Below, one piece after another: positions 17,597-25,642 of a stretch of 64,000 nt of DNA. Position 1 is the first letter of the stretch, and every line of letters begins with the position of its first letter. A program made the translations under genes and the position numbers. A model generated the notes under the pieces. The model was not told the origin of the DNA. It saw only the letters and a list, made by a program, of their open reading frames with translations, and searched no databases. This stretch comes from an uncultured Desulfobacterales bacterium (lineage in GTDB: Bacteria > Desulfobacterota > Desulfobulbia > Desulfobulbales > Desulfocapsaceae): contig CALGIJ010000011.1 of NCBI GenBank assembly GCA_937915545.1, forward strand, positions 186,001-250,000, given 5' to 3'.

Positions 17597-20500
17597 TCAC
17601 TCGGCGGGGTGGTCCATCAATTGCGCCGTGATGGTTTCGAATTGCAGACCACGCGAAGCCTTTACCAGGATCACATCATCTTTTCCAAGACTTTTTACTG
17701 CCACAAGTTCTTTTACCCACGATGCCGCGTCTTCCTTACCGGCGAAGGCGCGCACGCGCTCCCTGGGAAGTCCGCCGGACAAGGCACCACGACACACCTC
17801 CTCGCGGAACTCACCGACTACGGCGAGATAGTCGATGCTCAGTTCGCCGGCCAGGCGGCCGATCTCGAAATGGGCGGCGGGGGCCGCTGCGCCCAGTTCG
17901 CGCATGTCGCCGACGATGGCCAGGGCCAGCCCCCTGGCCAGTTGCCGGACGGTGCGCAGGCCGGCAGCCATCGACGCCGGATTGGCATTGTAGCTGTCGT
18001 TGAGGATGGTCACGCCCAGGGGGCTGGCGAGCATTTCCATGCGTTTTGCCGGTGGGCGATAATCGCCGAGGCCGCTGGCGATCTCGGCCAGGCCCGCCCC
18101 GGCGGCGGCGGCGATGGCGGCGGCGGCCAGGGCGTTGGCGACATTGTGCTCGCCGGCGGTGAAGAGATGCACCGGCACCCTCTCACCACGATAATGCAGA
18201 GTGAAGGTGATCGCCCCGCCGCTGGCGAAGAAAAGCTCAGAGGCATAAAAATCGGGAACCTCAGTATGTGGTTCCGGACTGATGGCAAAGGTCAGCCGCT
18301 TCTGCCGGTACTTGCCGGCAAGCAGGGCCACCCTGGAGTCGTCGAGATTGATGATCAGCGTCGCCTCGCTGCCGGCACCCGCGAACAGTTCCTCCTTGGC
18401 GCGGGCCACACCCTCGATGGATCCCAGCCCTTCGAGATGGGCTCCGTGGATATTGGTGATGCAGCAGACATCGGGGGCGGCTATTTCCGCCAACCGGCTG
18501 AGCTCGCCGGGCCGGTTCATGCCCATCTCCAGCACCGCTGCCTGGTGCTGAGCGGCAAGGGGCAGCAGCGACAGCGGCAGACCGACGAGGTTGTTGAAGT
18601 TGCCCTGCGTCTTGAGGACGCAGTCTTCGGGGTAGTTCGGACCGGGCGGCCAACGCCTGGCGAGGATGGCGGCGACCATCTCTTTGACCGTGGTCTTGCC
18701 GCAGCTGCCGGTGATGGCGATGACCGTCGGCGCGCTGATGGCCGCCAGGCGCCGACGGCGAAAGGCCGCCAGGTCGCCCAGAGCGCGCTCGGTGTCGGCG
18801 ACGATTACCGCCGAGGCGTCTTTGAGGTCAAGGCCATGCGGAAGGCGCTCCGCCACCAGGCAGGCGGCCCCGCGGGCCAGTGCCTGGGGGAGGAATTCGT
18901 GGGCATCGTGGCGTTCCCCCTTGAGGGCGACGAAGATGCCGCCGGGATTGTCGGGGCGACTGTCGGTAAGCACCCGGGTCAGCAGCCGGCGTCCCTCGGA
19001 ACCGCTGTGCAGGTCGCCGCCGGATGCCAGGGCGACGAGTTCGTCGGTCCACGAGAGCAGGGCGTTTTTCGCCTCGAGGCAGTCATCGAAGAAGCGTTTG
19101 CCCTGCAGGGTCAGCTGGTAGGCCTCATGACCCTTGCCGGCGATGACGACGATATCTTCTTTCCCCGCAGCGCGCACCGTCGCGGCGATGGCTTTATGGC
19201 GGTCCCTCTCCACGACATAGCCTCGCGTCCCCTGCCCTCGCTGACGCAGCCAGGACAGGGGCTGCGGCCTGCCACCCCCTGGGTCGACGCCGGAGATGAT
19301 GCGGGCGACGATCTTGTCCGGGTCCTCGGTGCGCGGGTTGTCGTCGGTGACCACCACGACGTCGGCGAGAGAGGCGGCGATGCCGCCCATCAACGGGCGC
19401 TTGCCGTCGTCGCGGTCGCCGCCGCAGCCGAAGACGCAGTACAATTCACGGTGCGGCAGGGCTTTGACGGTGCTCAAGACCTTCTCCAGGGCGTCGGGGG
19501 TATGGGCGTAATCGACGAGCACCACCGGCCCGCCGGCCGGCCAGGCGGCCCCCGCCGTAACCCGCTGCAGACGGCCCGGAGCCCCGCCGGCGGTGGCCAG
19601 GGCGGCGGCGATGTCATCCTCGCCTATCCCCAGGGCCATGGCCAGGCCATAGGTGACGAGGAGGTTATCGATATTGTAGCGACCGACCAGGGGGCTGACC
19701 AGGGTTCTCGTGCCGCTGGCCGTAGCCAATTGCAGGGTGGAACGTTCGAGTTCGGCTGCATGGGAGAGCAGCCGCACCGCCGCTCCCTCTCCCTCGCCCC
19801 AGGAAACTACCTCCTGGCCAGCCTCCCGGCAGAGTCGGTGCAACGTCATCAGCCAGGACGGAGCCTGGGCTGCAAGCACCGGCAGCACCGCCACGCCATC
19901 CGGCCGCAGGTAGGTGGCAAAGAGCTTGGCCTTGGCCTGGAAGTAGCTGTCCATGTCGCGGTGATAGTCGAGATGGTCGCGGGTCAGGTTGGTGAAGGCG
20001 CAGGCGGAAAAGTCCAGCCCGCCGACGCGGTCTTGCTCCAGGGCATGCGATGACACCTCCATGACCACCACCGTCACCCCGGCATCGGCCATGGTGCGCA
20101 GCACCTGCTGCAGGGTGAAGCACTCGGGGGTGGTGAAGCGGGTGTCGAGCACTCGGCAGGTGCCATCGCCAAGGGTATAGCGGTTGTTGACGGTGCCAAT
20201 CACTCCGACACTCCTCCCGGCGGCGAGCAGCACCAGCTCGAGGAGGTAGGTCACGGTAGTCTTTCCGTTGGTGCCGGTAACCCCGACCAGGGTCAGGCTC
20301 TCGGCCGGGCGGCGAAAGTAGTTGGCGGAGATGAGGGCGTGGGCGGCGAGGCTGTCATCGACTTCGACCACCACCGCGTCAAGACGCGCCAGGCGCTCGG
20401 CCGAGCACCGCCCCGCCTGACAGACCACCGCCGTGCACCCGGCGGCCACCGCCTTCTCAAGATAGTCATGGCCGTCGTTGGTCGTACCCGTCCTGGCGAC

Positions 20501-20653
20501 GAAGAGCGCCCCCGGGGCCGGCAGACGTGAGTCGGTGACCACCGTGGCGATGGGCAGTTCCAGAGGCCGATCATGCTCGGCGCCATGGACGAGCCGGTGG
20601 GACAGCCCCATGAGCAGGGCAGCCAGCGAGGGGTGGGGGCTAACGGATACCAT
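17597..20653 (-). CDS. murE/murF: MurE-MurF fusion (UDP-MurNAc-tripeptide and pentapeptide ligase)
   Basis: One uninterrupted 1018-residue frame joins two Mur ligases. Residues about 1-515 are MurE: the ATP loop is GVTGTNGKTTVTYL, with TTPECFTLQQ, VGRYNIDNLL and the DNPR motif (VTDDNPRTEDP) that in this family goes with meso-diaminopimelate as substrate. Residues about 525-1018 are MurF: the ATP loop is AITGSCGKTTVKEM, with KTQGNFNNLVGLPLSLL and LEMGMNRPGEL, then NDSYNANPASM. Both halves look complete, so the protein should catalyse two consecutive steps. The ATG at 20653 follows CGGAG; a TTG at 20692 is less likely. MurE-MurF fusions are known in some other bacteria, for example Bordetella. 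Confidence 0.95.
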   Translation of the reverse strand: MVSVSPHPSLAALLMGLSHRLVHGAEHDRPLELPIATVVTDSRLPAPGALFVARTGTTNDGHDYLEKAVAAGCTAVVCQAGRCSAERLARLDAVVVEVDDSLAAHALISANYFRRPAESLTLVGVTGTNGKTTVTYLLELVLLAAGRSVGVIGTVNNRYTLGDGTCRVLDTRFTTPECFTLQQVLRTMADAGVTVVVMEVSSHALEQDRVGGLDFSACAFTNLTRDHLDYHRDMDSYFQAKAKLFATYLRPDGVAVLPVLAAQAPSWLMTLHRLCREAGQEVVSWGEGEGAAVRLLSHAAELERSTLQLATASGTRTLVSPLVGRYNIDNLLVTYGLAMALGIGEDDIAAALATAGGAPGRLQRVTAGAAWPAGGPVVLVDYAHTPDALEKVLSTVKALPHRELYCVFGCGGDRDDGKRPLMGGIAASLADVVVVTDDNPRTEDPDKIVARIISGVDPGGGRPQPLSWLRQRGQGTRGYVVERDRHKAIAATVRAAGKEDIVVIAGKGHEAYQLTLQGKRFFDDCLEAKNALLSWTDELVALASGGDLHSGSEGRRLLTRVLTDSRPDNPGGIFVALKGERHDAHEFLPQALARGAACLVAERLPHGLDLKDASAVIVADTERALGDLAAFRRRRLAAISAPTVIAITGSCGKTTVKEMVAAILARRWPPGPNYPEDCVLKTQGNFNNLVGLPLSLLPLAAQHQAAVLEMGMNRPGELSRLAEIAAPDVCCITNIHGAHLEGLGSIEGVARAKEELFAGAGSEATLIINLDDSRVALLAGKYRQKRLTFAISPEPHTEVPDFYASELFFASGGAITFTLHYRGERVPVHLFTAGEHNVANALAAAAIAAAAGAGLAEIASGLGDYRPPAKRMEMLASPLGVTILNDSYNANPASMAAGLRTVRQLARGLALAIVGDMRELGAAAPAAHFEIGRLAGELSIDYLAVVGEFREEVCRGALSGGLPRERVRAFAGKEDAASWVKELVAVKSLGKDDVILVKASRGLQFETITAQLMDHPAE

Positions 20654-20701
20654 GTCGAATCTCCGATTTACCTTTGGCGTTTTGCTGTACAATCCTGGCC
20701 A

Positions 20702-22597
20702 TCACCTGCCCGAAGCGGCTTTCCTGGCGAGAACCTCTGGAGTGACCATCTCGGGCTTTTCGAGAATCAGTACGACCTCACCAACCCCACTCAGCGAAGC
20801 GCCGGGGGAAGGTTTCTGGCTTACGATGCGGCCGGTGCCGCTGATGACGATCTTTGCCTGAACACCCTGCAGGAGCCGCAGGCCCTTGCGCAGACTTTGT
20901 CCACGGAGGTCGGGCATGGCCGTCACCAGCGGCAGCGCAACCCTCTCCCCTGCGGATCGATGCGCCACCTGATCCTTCTCCTTTTCATCCTGGTAGTTGA
21001 CGTCCGCGCCAGCCTCGGCCTCAACGACGTCGGCCACCGTCTTGGCCACCTGCTGAAGAATGGAGATGCGCTCGACACGATCCTCGACCAACTGCTCGGC
21101 AATGAGCGGCGCGACGCCGTTCTTTGACGCCACCCCGCGGGGCTTGCCCTCGACAAGCAGCAGCAGGACAAGATCGCTGCCACCGGCGGGAATGGTCACC
21201 AACAGCAGTTCCTGGAGGAGCAGCTGCGACTTGCCGGCCATACCGCGGCCCACCACCAGTTGGTCATGAAAAAAGTAGGATCGTGCCGGCCCGGGCCTGG
21301 CCCTGCTGCGAAAGAGCTCGACGGCATCCTCCACCGCGAAGCCGCCGCCAGCCACGGTATCGCCGCCGCCAGCACGACCCTGGGGCCCCTGTTCCATGGG
21401 CAGGTTCTCGGACGCTCCCACCCGGCCACGCACAACATGGGGCCACGCAACCGCCCCTTCCTCGTGCAGGCCGGCGATGGCGGCGACAATGTTGAGCGGT
21501 GAGGCAGTCTCCGGCACCATGGCCAGGGACGGGTCCTGGGGTGCCACGGCGCTATTCAGCGCCCCCTGAGGCTCTCCGGGCAGAAAACCGGCATGGAAAT
21601 CGGTGAAAGGCCGCTCATTCAAACGCAGTCGATCCCAGAGCCGTACCTGGTTGCCCAACCCCCCTGCCACGGCGCGCACACTCCACGGCAGCCGCCGCTC
21701 CTCGCCGCCGCCACTGGCGAGCAAGGCCACATCACGAAGAAGAAAGCGCAGTCCCTGGGACAAGGGGACGGCGGCGACGAGACGATTGGCGAGAACCTCT
21801 TTAGAATACTTGGCAAACTCGTTGGGATCGAAACCGGGGACCTGGGAGGCGGCGATGATTTCCCCGCTCTTTGCCTCTGAGATACAGGCGAGGGCGTTGA
21901 TCACCCGCTCGTTGCGCGTAACCTCGGCAAGAATGGTATCAAGGATCTCCTGCACCTTGAGATCGAGGGTGAGCACCAGATCGTGGGAGGAGGTGCGCCC
22001 ATCGCCATCGTCCTGCGCTTTTCCTCCACCGGCCATAACCTTGTCGTAATAGTGCTCGACCCCGGCCAGGCCGATGCCGTTTTCGGCATAGCCAATGATG
22101 TGCGCCGCCTGGGAACCGTTGGGGTAAAAGCGCTTTTCCTCCCGCTGCATGGTGATGCCGGCGAGCCGTCTGCTCTTGATGGCGATCTCCTGCTCGAGGC
22201 TGATATCACCGGCGATCCACACCCGCGTGCGATCGGCTTCCATGCTGCGCTGCAGGCTCTGCTGCAGTTCTTTCTCGTCCAGGGAGAGGATTTCCCCCAG
22301 CACTTTGACCGTCCCCGGGATTGACTCCAATTCCCGTAGCCTGGCATAGACCGAGACACGGTCGAGGGTCACCGCCAGCTGCTTGAGATTCCTGTCGAAG
22401 AGAGTGCCACGGGGAACGGAGAACTCCGCCACCAGGGAGGTGAGCGAAGCGGCTTTGTCGCGAATGGCGGAGATAAAGCCGAATTTTTCCTGCATAAACC
22501 AGACAGCCCCCGCCGCCAGCAACAGGGGTATGACATACAGCCATGTGCGCCTCGCCCTGCGGGTAGTGCCAAGTCTTGGGCGAGACTGTCTGGTCAT
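20702..22597 (-). CDS. ftsI: FtsI-like division protein with degenerate transpeptidase domain and PASTA domain
   Basis: This 631-residue protein occupies the ftsI position. It has one membrane segment (residues about 19-36), a PBP dimerisation domain (PRGTLFDRNLKQLAV, then FYPNGSQAAHIIGYAENGIGLAGVEHYYD) and the start of a transpeptidase domain (LVLTLDLKVQEILDTILAE, SGEIIAASQVPGFDPN). Where EPGSTFK should stand it reads VPLSQGLRFLLRD, so the SxxK serine-lysine pair is gone; no SxN or KTG motif follows. Collinear remnants persist (LPGEPQGAL, MVPETASPLNIVAAIAGLHEEGAV), and a C-terminal PASTA domain (MPDLRGQSLRKGLRLLQG, VSQKPSPG) is intact. The start at 22597 follows GAGG. It is probably a catalytically dead but folded division protein. 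Confidence 0.85.
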   Translation of the reverse strand: MTRQSRPRLGTTRRARRTWLYVIPLLLAAGAVWFMQEKFGFISAIRDKAASLTSLVAEFSVPRGTLFDRNLKQLAVTLDRVSVYARLRELESIPGTVKVLGEILSLDEKELQQSLQRSMEADRTRVWIAGDISLEQEIAIKSRRLAGITMQREEKRFYPNGSQAAHIIGYAENGIGLAGVEHYYDKVMAGGGKAQDDGDGRTSSHDLVLTLDLKVQEILDTILAEVTRNERVINALACISEAKSGEIIAASQVPGFDPNEFAKYSKEVLANRLVAAVPLSQGLRFLLRDVALLASGGGEERRLPWSVRAVAGGLGNQVRLWDRLRLNERPFTDFHAGFLPGEPQGALNSAVAPQDPSLAMVPETASPLNIVAAIAGLHEEGAVAWPHVVRGRVGASENLPMEQGPQGRAGGGDTVAGGGFAVEDAVELFRSRARPGPARSYFFHDQLVVGRGMAGKSQLLLQELLLVTIPAGGSDLVLLLLVEGKPRGVASKNGVAPLIAEQLVEDRVERISILQQVAKTVADVVEAEAGADVNYQDEKEKDQVAHRSAGERVALPLVTAMPDLRGQSLRKGLRLLQGVQAKIVISGTGRIVSQKPSPGASLSGVGEVVLILEKPEMVTPEVLARKAASGR

Positions 22598-22631
22598 GGG
22601 ATCCTCGGAAAGCCTTGCCGCTCTCCTCCCC

Positions 22632-23000
22632 CTAGTTGATGCGCTCGATCTGGCCGGGAGCGGCAGCGTAGAGCGACAGTTTGTCGGCGGCAACGCGGCT
22701 GACCCGTTCCGGGGCATAGAGGCCGGCACGCTGCGCGAGAAGCTGGATGTTGTCGTCGATAAGCTGCTGCTGATGCACTTCTCCGGCTTCCATGGCGCGC
22801 TCCAGGTCGGCCTTGACGGCGCCGAGGGCCAGCATCAGCGTTAACGCCAGCGGCAGGGCGAACAACACCACCTTGCCCAGGGCACGCCACAGCTCGAGCC
22901 CCCCCGGCAGTCCGGCGGCTGGGGACGACCCAGCCTGCCCCATCGCGTACAGTGTGGCATTGGAAAACGAGGAAACCTGCGACATAGTGCGAAATTTCAT
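22632..23000 (-). CDS. ftsL: FtsL-like division protein
   Basis: The 122-residue protein sits between rsmH and the ftsI-like gene, the standard place of ftsL. It has an N-terminal cytoplasmic part of about 40 residues, one membrane segment (VVLFALPLALTLMLALGAV), then a helical, coiled-coil-like stretch (KADLERAMEAGEVHQQQLIDDNIQLLAQRAGLYAPERV). This is the FtsL layout; FtsL sequences are poorly conserved. In other bacteria FtsL with FtsB and FtsQ activates FtsW-FtsI, which makes its retention next to a dead FtsI notable. The call rests on position and topology. Confidence 0.8.
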   Translation of the reverse strand: MKFRTMSQVSSFSNATLYAMGQAGSSPAAGLPGGLELWRALGKVVLFALPLALTLMLALGAVKADLERAMEAGEVHQQQLIDDNIQLLAQRAGLYAPERVSRVAADKLSLYAAAPGQIERIN

Positions 23001-23022
23001 AACTTCTCCCCCCCTGCATCCC

Positions 23023-23928
23023 TCAGTTCCGCCGCTCCGCCACCCGCAGCCTGGCGCTGCGCGCGCGCGGGTTGGCCGCCGTCTCCTCCGCCGAAGCGAG
23101 AACCGGCTTCCTGGTCACCACCGCCAACCCTTCGTTGGCGAGAAACTTCCTTTTGACAATACGATCCTCCAGCGAGTGGAAGGAGATCACCGCCACCCTC
23201 GCCCCCTCCGCCAGCAGGGGCACGGCATCGTCGATAGCCGTGGCGAGATTCTCCAGTTCTCCGTTGACGGCAATGCGCAGAGCCTGAAAGACCTTGGTGG
23301 CGACATGGATGTTTTTGGGGTGGAACCGTCTCGGTACCGCCCCGGCCACCAGTGCCACCAGCTGCGCGGTGGTGACGATATCTTCCTTCTGCCGCCTGGC
23401 GGCAATCGCCGCGGCGATGGGCCGTGCCTGGCGCTCCTCGCCATAATAGTAAAAAATATCGGCAAGTTCGCTTTCGCTCGCCGTAGCCAGGATGGCCCGC
23501 GCCGTCAAGGGGCGGCGGTTGTCCATGCGCATGTCGAGGGGCTCGTCGCGCTGAAAACTGAAGCCGCGCTGGCTCGCCTGATCGAGCTGCATCGAGGAAA
23601 CGCCAACGTCGAGCAGCAGCCCATCGATGCGGGAGATACCCAGCTCGGTCAACCCTTCCCTCAACTCGGCGAAGTTGCGCCGCACAACAACCAGTCGCTC
23701 ACCGAATTTTTGCAGACGCTCACCGCTGCGCCGCAAGGCCTCTTCATCCCACTCGAAGGCCACCACTCTGCCATCCGGCGCCGATCGTTCGAGGATGGCC
23801 TCGGTATGCCCGCCCAGCCCCAAAGTGCCGTCGACATAGAGGCGACCGGAGACCGGCGCCAGTGCCTCAATGCATTCCTTGAGCAGAACCGAACGATGCA
23901 ATGGCGCCGAAAGCTCGCCAGCACTCAC
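23023..23928 (-). CDS. rsmH: 16S rRNA (cytosine-1402-N4)-methyltransferase RsmH
   Basis: RsmH (MraW, 301 aa) methylates N4 of C1402 in 16S rRNA with S-adenosylmethionine. Signatures are HRSVLLKECIEAL, YVDGTLGLGGHTEAIL (SAM site), LLDVGVSSMQLDQASQRGFSF, PLDMRMD, and the C-terminal VISFHSLEDRIVKRKF. Its start overlaps the mraZ stop by 4 bases. Confidence 0.97.
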   Translation of the reverse strand: MSAGELSAPLHRSVLLKECIEALAPVSGRLYVDGTLGLGGHTEAILERSAPDGRVVAFEWDEEALRRSGERLQKFGERLVVVRRNFAELREGLTELGISRIDGLLLDVGVSSMQLDQASQRGFSFQRDEPLDMRMDNRRPLTARAILATASESELADIFYYYGEERQARPIAAAIAARRQKEDIVTTAQLVALVAGAVPRRFHPKNIHVATKVFQALRIAVNGELENLATAIDDAVPLLAEGARVAVISFHSLEDRIVKRKFLANEGLAVVTRKPVLASAEETAANPRARSARLRVAERRN

Positions 23929-24383
23929 GAGATAATCCCCATCTTGGAGAGACTGGCGATATGCGAGCCGAAGTTCTCCCGCGTCGCGGCGGCTTCGGCC
24001 AGCCAGGCCTCGCGGTCCCAGATCTCAACCCAATCGAGCATGCCGGTGACGGTGATGTCCTTGCCCATCTGCAAATCGCCGCGCAGGTCGGGGGGGAGAA
24101 GGATGCGCCCTTGTTTGTCGATGGGGCACTCCACCGCGCCGCCGACCACCATGCGAATGAAACCGGAGATGCCGTTCTCGCCGCCCTGGGTGAGCAGCCT
24201 GGTCTCGAGGGATTCCCACTCCGGCAGGGGATAGGCACGCAGGTGGTTGACCCAGGGGGCGACAATGACAACCTCTTCCGAGTCTTTCAGGCGCAGCACC
24301 TCGCGGAAGCGGCTGGGGAAGTTGAGCCTCCCCTTGGCATCCAGGCTGTGCTCCGATTTTCCTCGAAAACGGCTGGTCAGCAT
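23925..24383 (-). CDS. mraZ: Transcriptional regulator MraZ
   Basis: MraZ (152 aa) has two SpoVT/AbrB-like DNA-binding repeats, each with the DxKGR motif: LDAKGRLNFPSRFREVL near residue 15 and IDKQGRILLPPDLRGDL near residue 90. It is the first gene of the cluster. In other bacteria MraZ binds repeats upstream of its own gene and represses the dcw operon; matching repeats lie at 24421-24445. Confidence 0.95.
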   Translation of the reverse strand: MLTSRFRGKSEHSLDAKGRLNFPSRFREVLRLKDSEEVVIVAPWVNHLRAYPLPEWESLETRLLTQGGENGISGFIRMVVGGAVECPIDKQGRILLPPDLRGDLQMGKDITVTGMLDWVEIWDREAWLAEAAATRENFGSHIASLSKMGIIS

Positions 24384-24420
24384 GCGGATCTTCGGCGAGA
24401 CACCTCGCCGCCCCTTTGCG

Positions 24421-24445
24421 CCACGTTTAACCCACTTTCCACCAC
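24421..24445 (-). promoter_or_regulatory. Candidate MraZ operator (GTGG repeats)
   Basis: On the minus strand GTGG motifs occur at 24442-24445, 24432-24435 and 24421-24424, spaced 10 and 11 bases apart. The known MraZ box consists of TGGG/GTGG repeats at about 10-base spacing upstream of mraZ. The repeats sit just downstream of the -10 element, where a bound repressor would block initiation. Confidence 0.65.
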
Positions 24446-24456
24446 CATCACCCCCT

Positions 24457-24483
24457 TTTATAGTACCTCCAGGAGACTGTCAA
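24457..24483 (-). promoter_or_regulatory. Sigma-70-type promoter of the dcw cluster
   Basis: On the minus strand TTGACA (24483-24478) and TATAAA (24462-24457) are separated by 15 bases, slightly short of the usual 17 (16 if ATAAAA is taken). The -35 is a perfect match. It lies about 75 bases upstream of mraZ. Confidence 0.65.
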
Positions 24484-24591
24484 GAGAAAAAAGGGCCCTC
24501 AGTTCAAGCCCATAGATACTGTCAATACTCGACAAAACACCTATATATGGCACCGAATACATGCACGGACACCATATGATGTAGAGCGAAC

Positions 24592-24609
24592 GTCGAACAT
24601 GCGTTCGAC
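24592..24609. promoter_or_regulatory. LexA-like palindrome (CGAAC-N4-GTTCG)
   Basis: GTCGAAC-ATGC-GTTCGAC is a perfect 7-bp inverted repeat and fits the CGAAC-N4-GTTCG form of SOS box known from Gram-positive bacteria and mycobacteria. A TATGAT hexamer lies 11 bases upstream on the plus strand (24575-24580), and an ATG follows at 24622. Whether this organism's LexA uses that motif cannot be seen here. Confidence 0.45.
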
Positions 24610-24621
24610 AGAGAGAGAACC

Positions 24622-24771
24622 ATGATATCTGCCTCCGTCCGGCAGAGAAACGGCGTCATGGCCATTCAACACAGGCTTTGGAGAGCTATCTGGGGGAAGG
24701 GAAACGCAGTGGGGAAAGGTGGGGAAAAAAAGAAGGGGGGAAGCGTCGGCTACGCTTCCCCCCAGGACTAA
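24622..24771 (+). CDS. Possible small basic protein behind the SOS-like box
   Basis: The ATG at 24622, 12 bases after the LexA-like palindrome, opens 49 codons. The product would be basic, with an amphipathic middle (IQHRLWRAIWGKGNAVGKGG). There is no good ribosome binding site, and the 3' third runs through the panB terminator hairpin, which argues against a real gene. I list it because its position relative to the palindrome resembles small SOS-induced peptides. No family is recognised. Confidence 0.15.
   Translation: MISASVRQRNGVMAIQHRLWRAIWGKGNAVGKGGEKKKGGSVGYASPQD
24724..24763 (-). terminator. Rho-independent terminator after panB
   Basis: A perfect 11-bp stem (24735-24745 with 24753-24763, 7-base loop) is followed on the minus strand by a T-rich run (A-run at 24725-24731). 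It lies about 30 bases after the panB stop codon. Confidence 0.85.
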
Positions 24772-24792
24772 GCAGCTTTTGGACGACCCGCG

Positions 24793-25626
24793 TTACGACG
24801 ACAGCAGCTTGCGATAGTCGCCCTGGCCGACGAAGCCATACTCCGCCGCGGGGAACTGGCCCGAGCGCACCTCTTCGGCATAGCACCCGACCCCTTGCTT
24901 GATCGACGGAGCCAGATCGCAGAACTTCTTGACGAACTTGGGGATGAACTTCTCGAACATGCCGAGCATGTCGTGGAGGACCAGCACCTGGCCGTCGCAC
25001 TGCGCCCCGGCGCCGATACCGATGGTGGGAATGGCGATACTCTCGCTGATCACCTCGGCGAGCCCTGCCGGGATGCACTCCAGCACCACGCTGAAGGCAC
25101 CTGCCTCGGCAAGCCCCTGGGCCTCGGCGAGCAGCCGCCGGGCGTCTTCGAGGCCCTTGCCCTGCAGCTTATACCCGCCCAGCTGGCCGGCGGTCTGCGG
25201 GGTAAGACCGATATGGGCCATCACCGGCACGCCGGCATCGACGAGGCGGCGCACCACCGGGCAGACGCCAAGGCCGCCTTCCAGCTTGACCGCGTCGCAA
25301 CCGGCCTCCTTCATCAACCTGATGGCGTTGTTCAGCGCATCGACTTCGCTTGCCTGATAGGAGCCAAAAGGCATGTCGACGACGACGAAGGAGTCTGGGG
25401 CCCCGCGCCGCACCGCCTTGCCGTGGTGCAGCATCTCCTCCATGGTCACCGGCACGGTGGAATCATAGCCGAGCATGACCATGCCCAGGGAATCACCGAC
25501 GAGCAGCATGTCCACTTCGCCGCAGGACTGCAGCAGCCGCGCCATGGAGGCATCGTAGGCGGTGAGCATGACGATTTTCTTCCCTTCGGCCTTCATCGTC
25601 TTGAAATCGGCAATGGTCTTTCCCAT
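24793..25626 (-). CDS. panB: 3-methyl-2-oxobutanoate hydroxymethyltransferase PanB
   Basis: PanB (277 aa) makes ketopantoate from 2-oxoisovalerate and methylene-tetrahydrofolate, the first step of pantothenate synthesis. Signatures of the TIM-barrel are MLTAYDASMARLL, MLLVGDSLGMVMLGYDSTVPVTMEEM, DMPFGSYQ, VKLEGG, MAHIGLTPQ and ECIPAGLAEVISE with TIGIGAGAQCDGQVLVLHDMLG. The ATG at 25626 has GGAG 9 bases upstream; the longer open frame overlaps ruvB and is not used. It follows ruvB by 16 bases, so co-transcription with ruvCAB is likely. Confidence 0.96.
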   Translation of the reverse strand: MGKTIADFKTMKAEGKKIVMLTAYDASMARLLQSCGEVDMLLVGDSLGMVMLGYDSTVPVTMEEMLHHGKAVRRGAPDSFVVVDMPFGSYQASEVDALNNAIRLMKEAGCDAVKLEGGLGVCPVVRRLVDAGVPVMAHIGLTPQTAGQLGGYKLQGKGLEDARRLLAEAQGLAEAGAFSVVLECIPAGLAEVISESIAIPTIGIGAGAQCDGQVLVLHDMLGMFEKFIPKFVKKFCDLAPSIKQGVGCYAEEVRSGQFPAAEYGFVGQGDYRKLLSS

Positions 25627-25642
25627 GTGCGCATCTCCTTTA

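Noticed and set aside
24457..24483. TACTAT as the -10 of the mraZ promoter.
   Set aside because: It would leave only 12 bases to TTGACA; TATAAA at 15 bases is the better choice.
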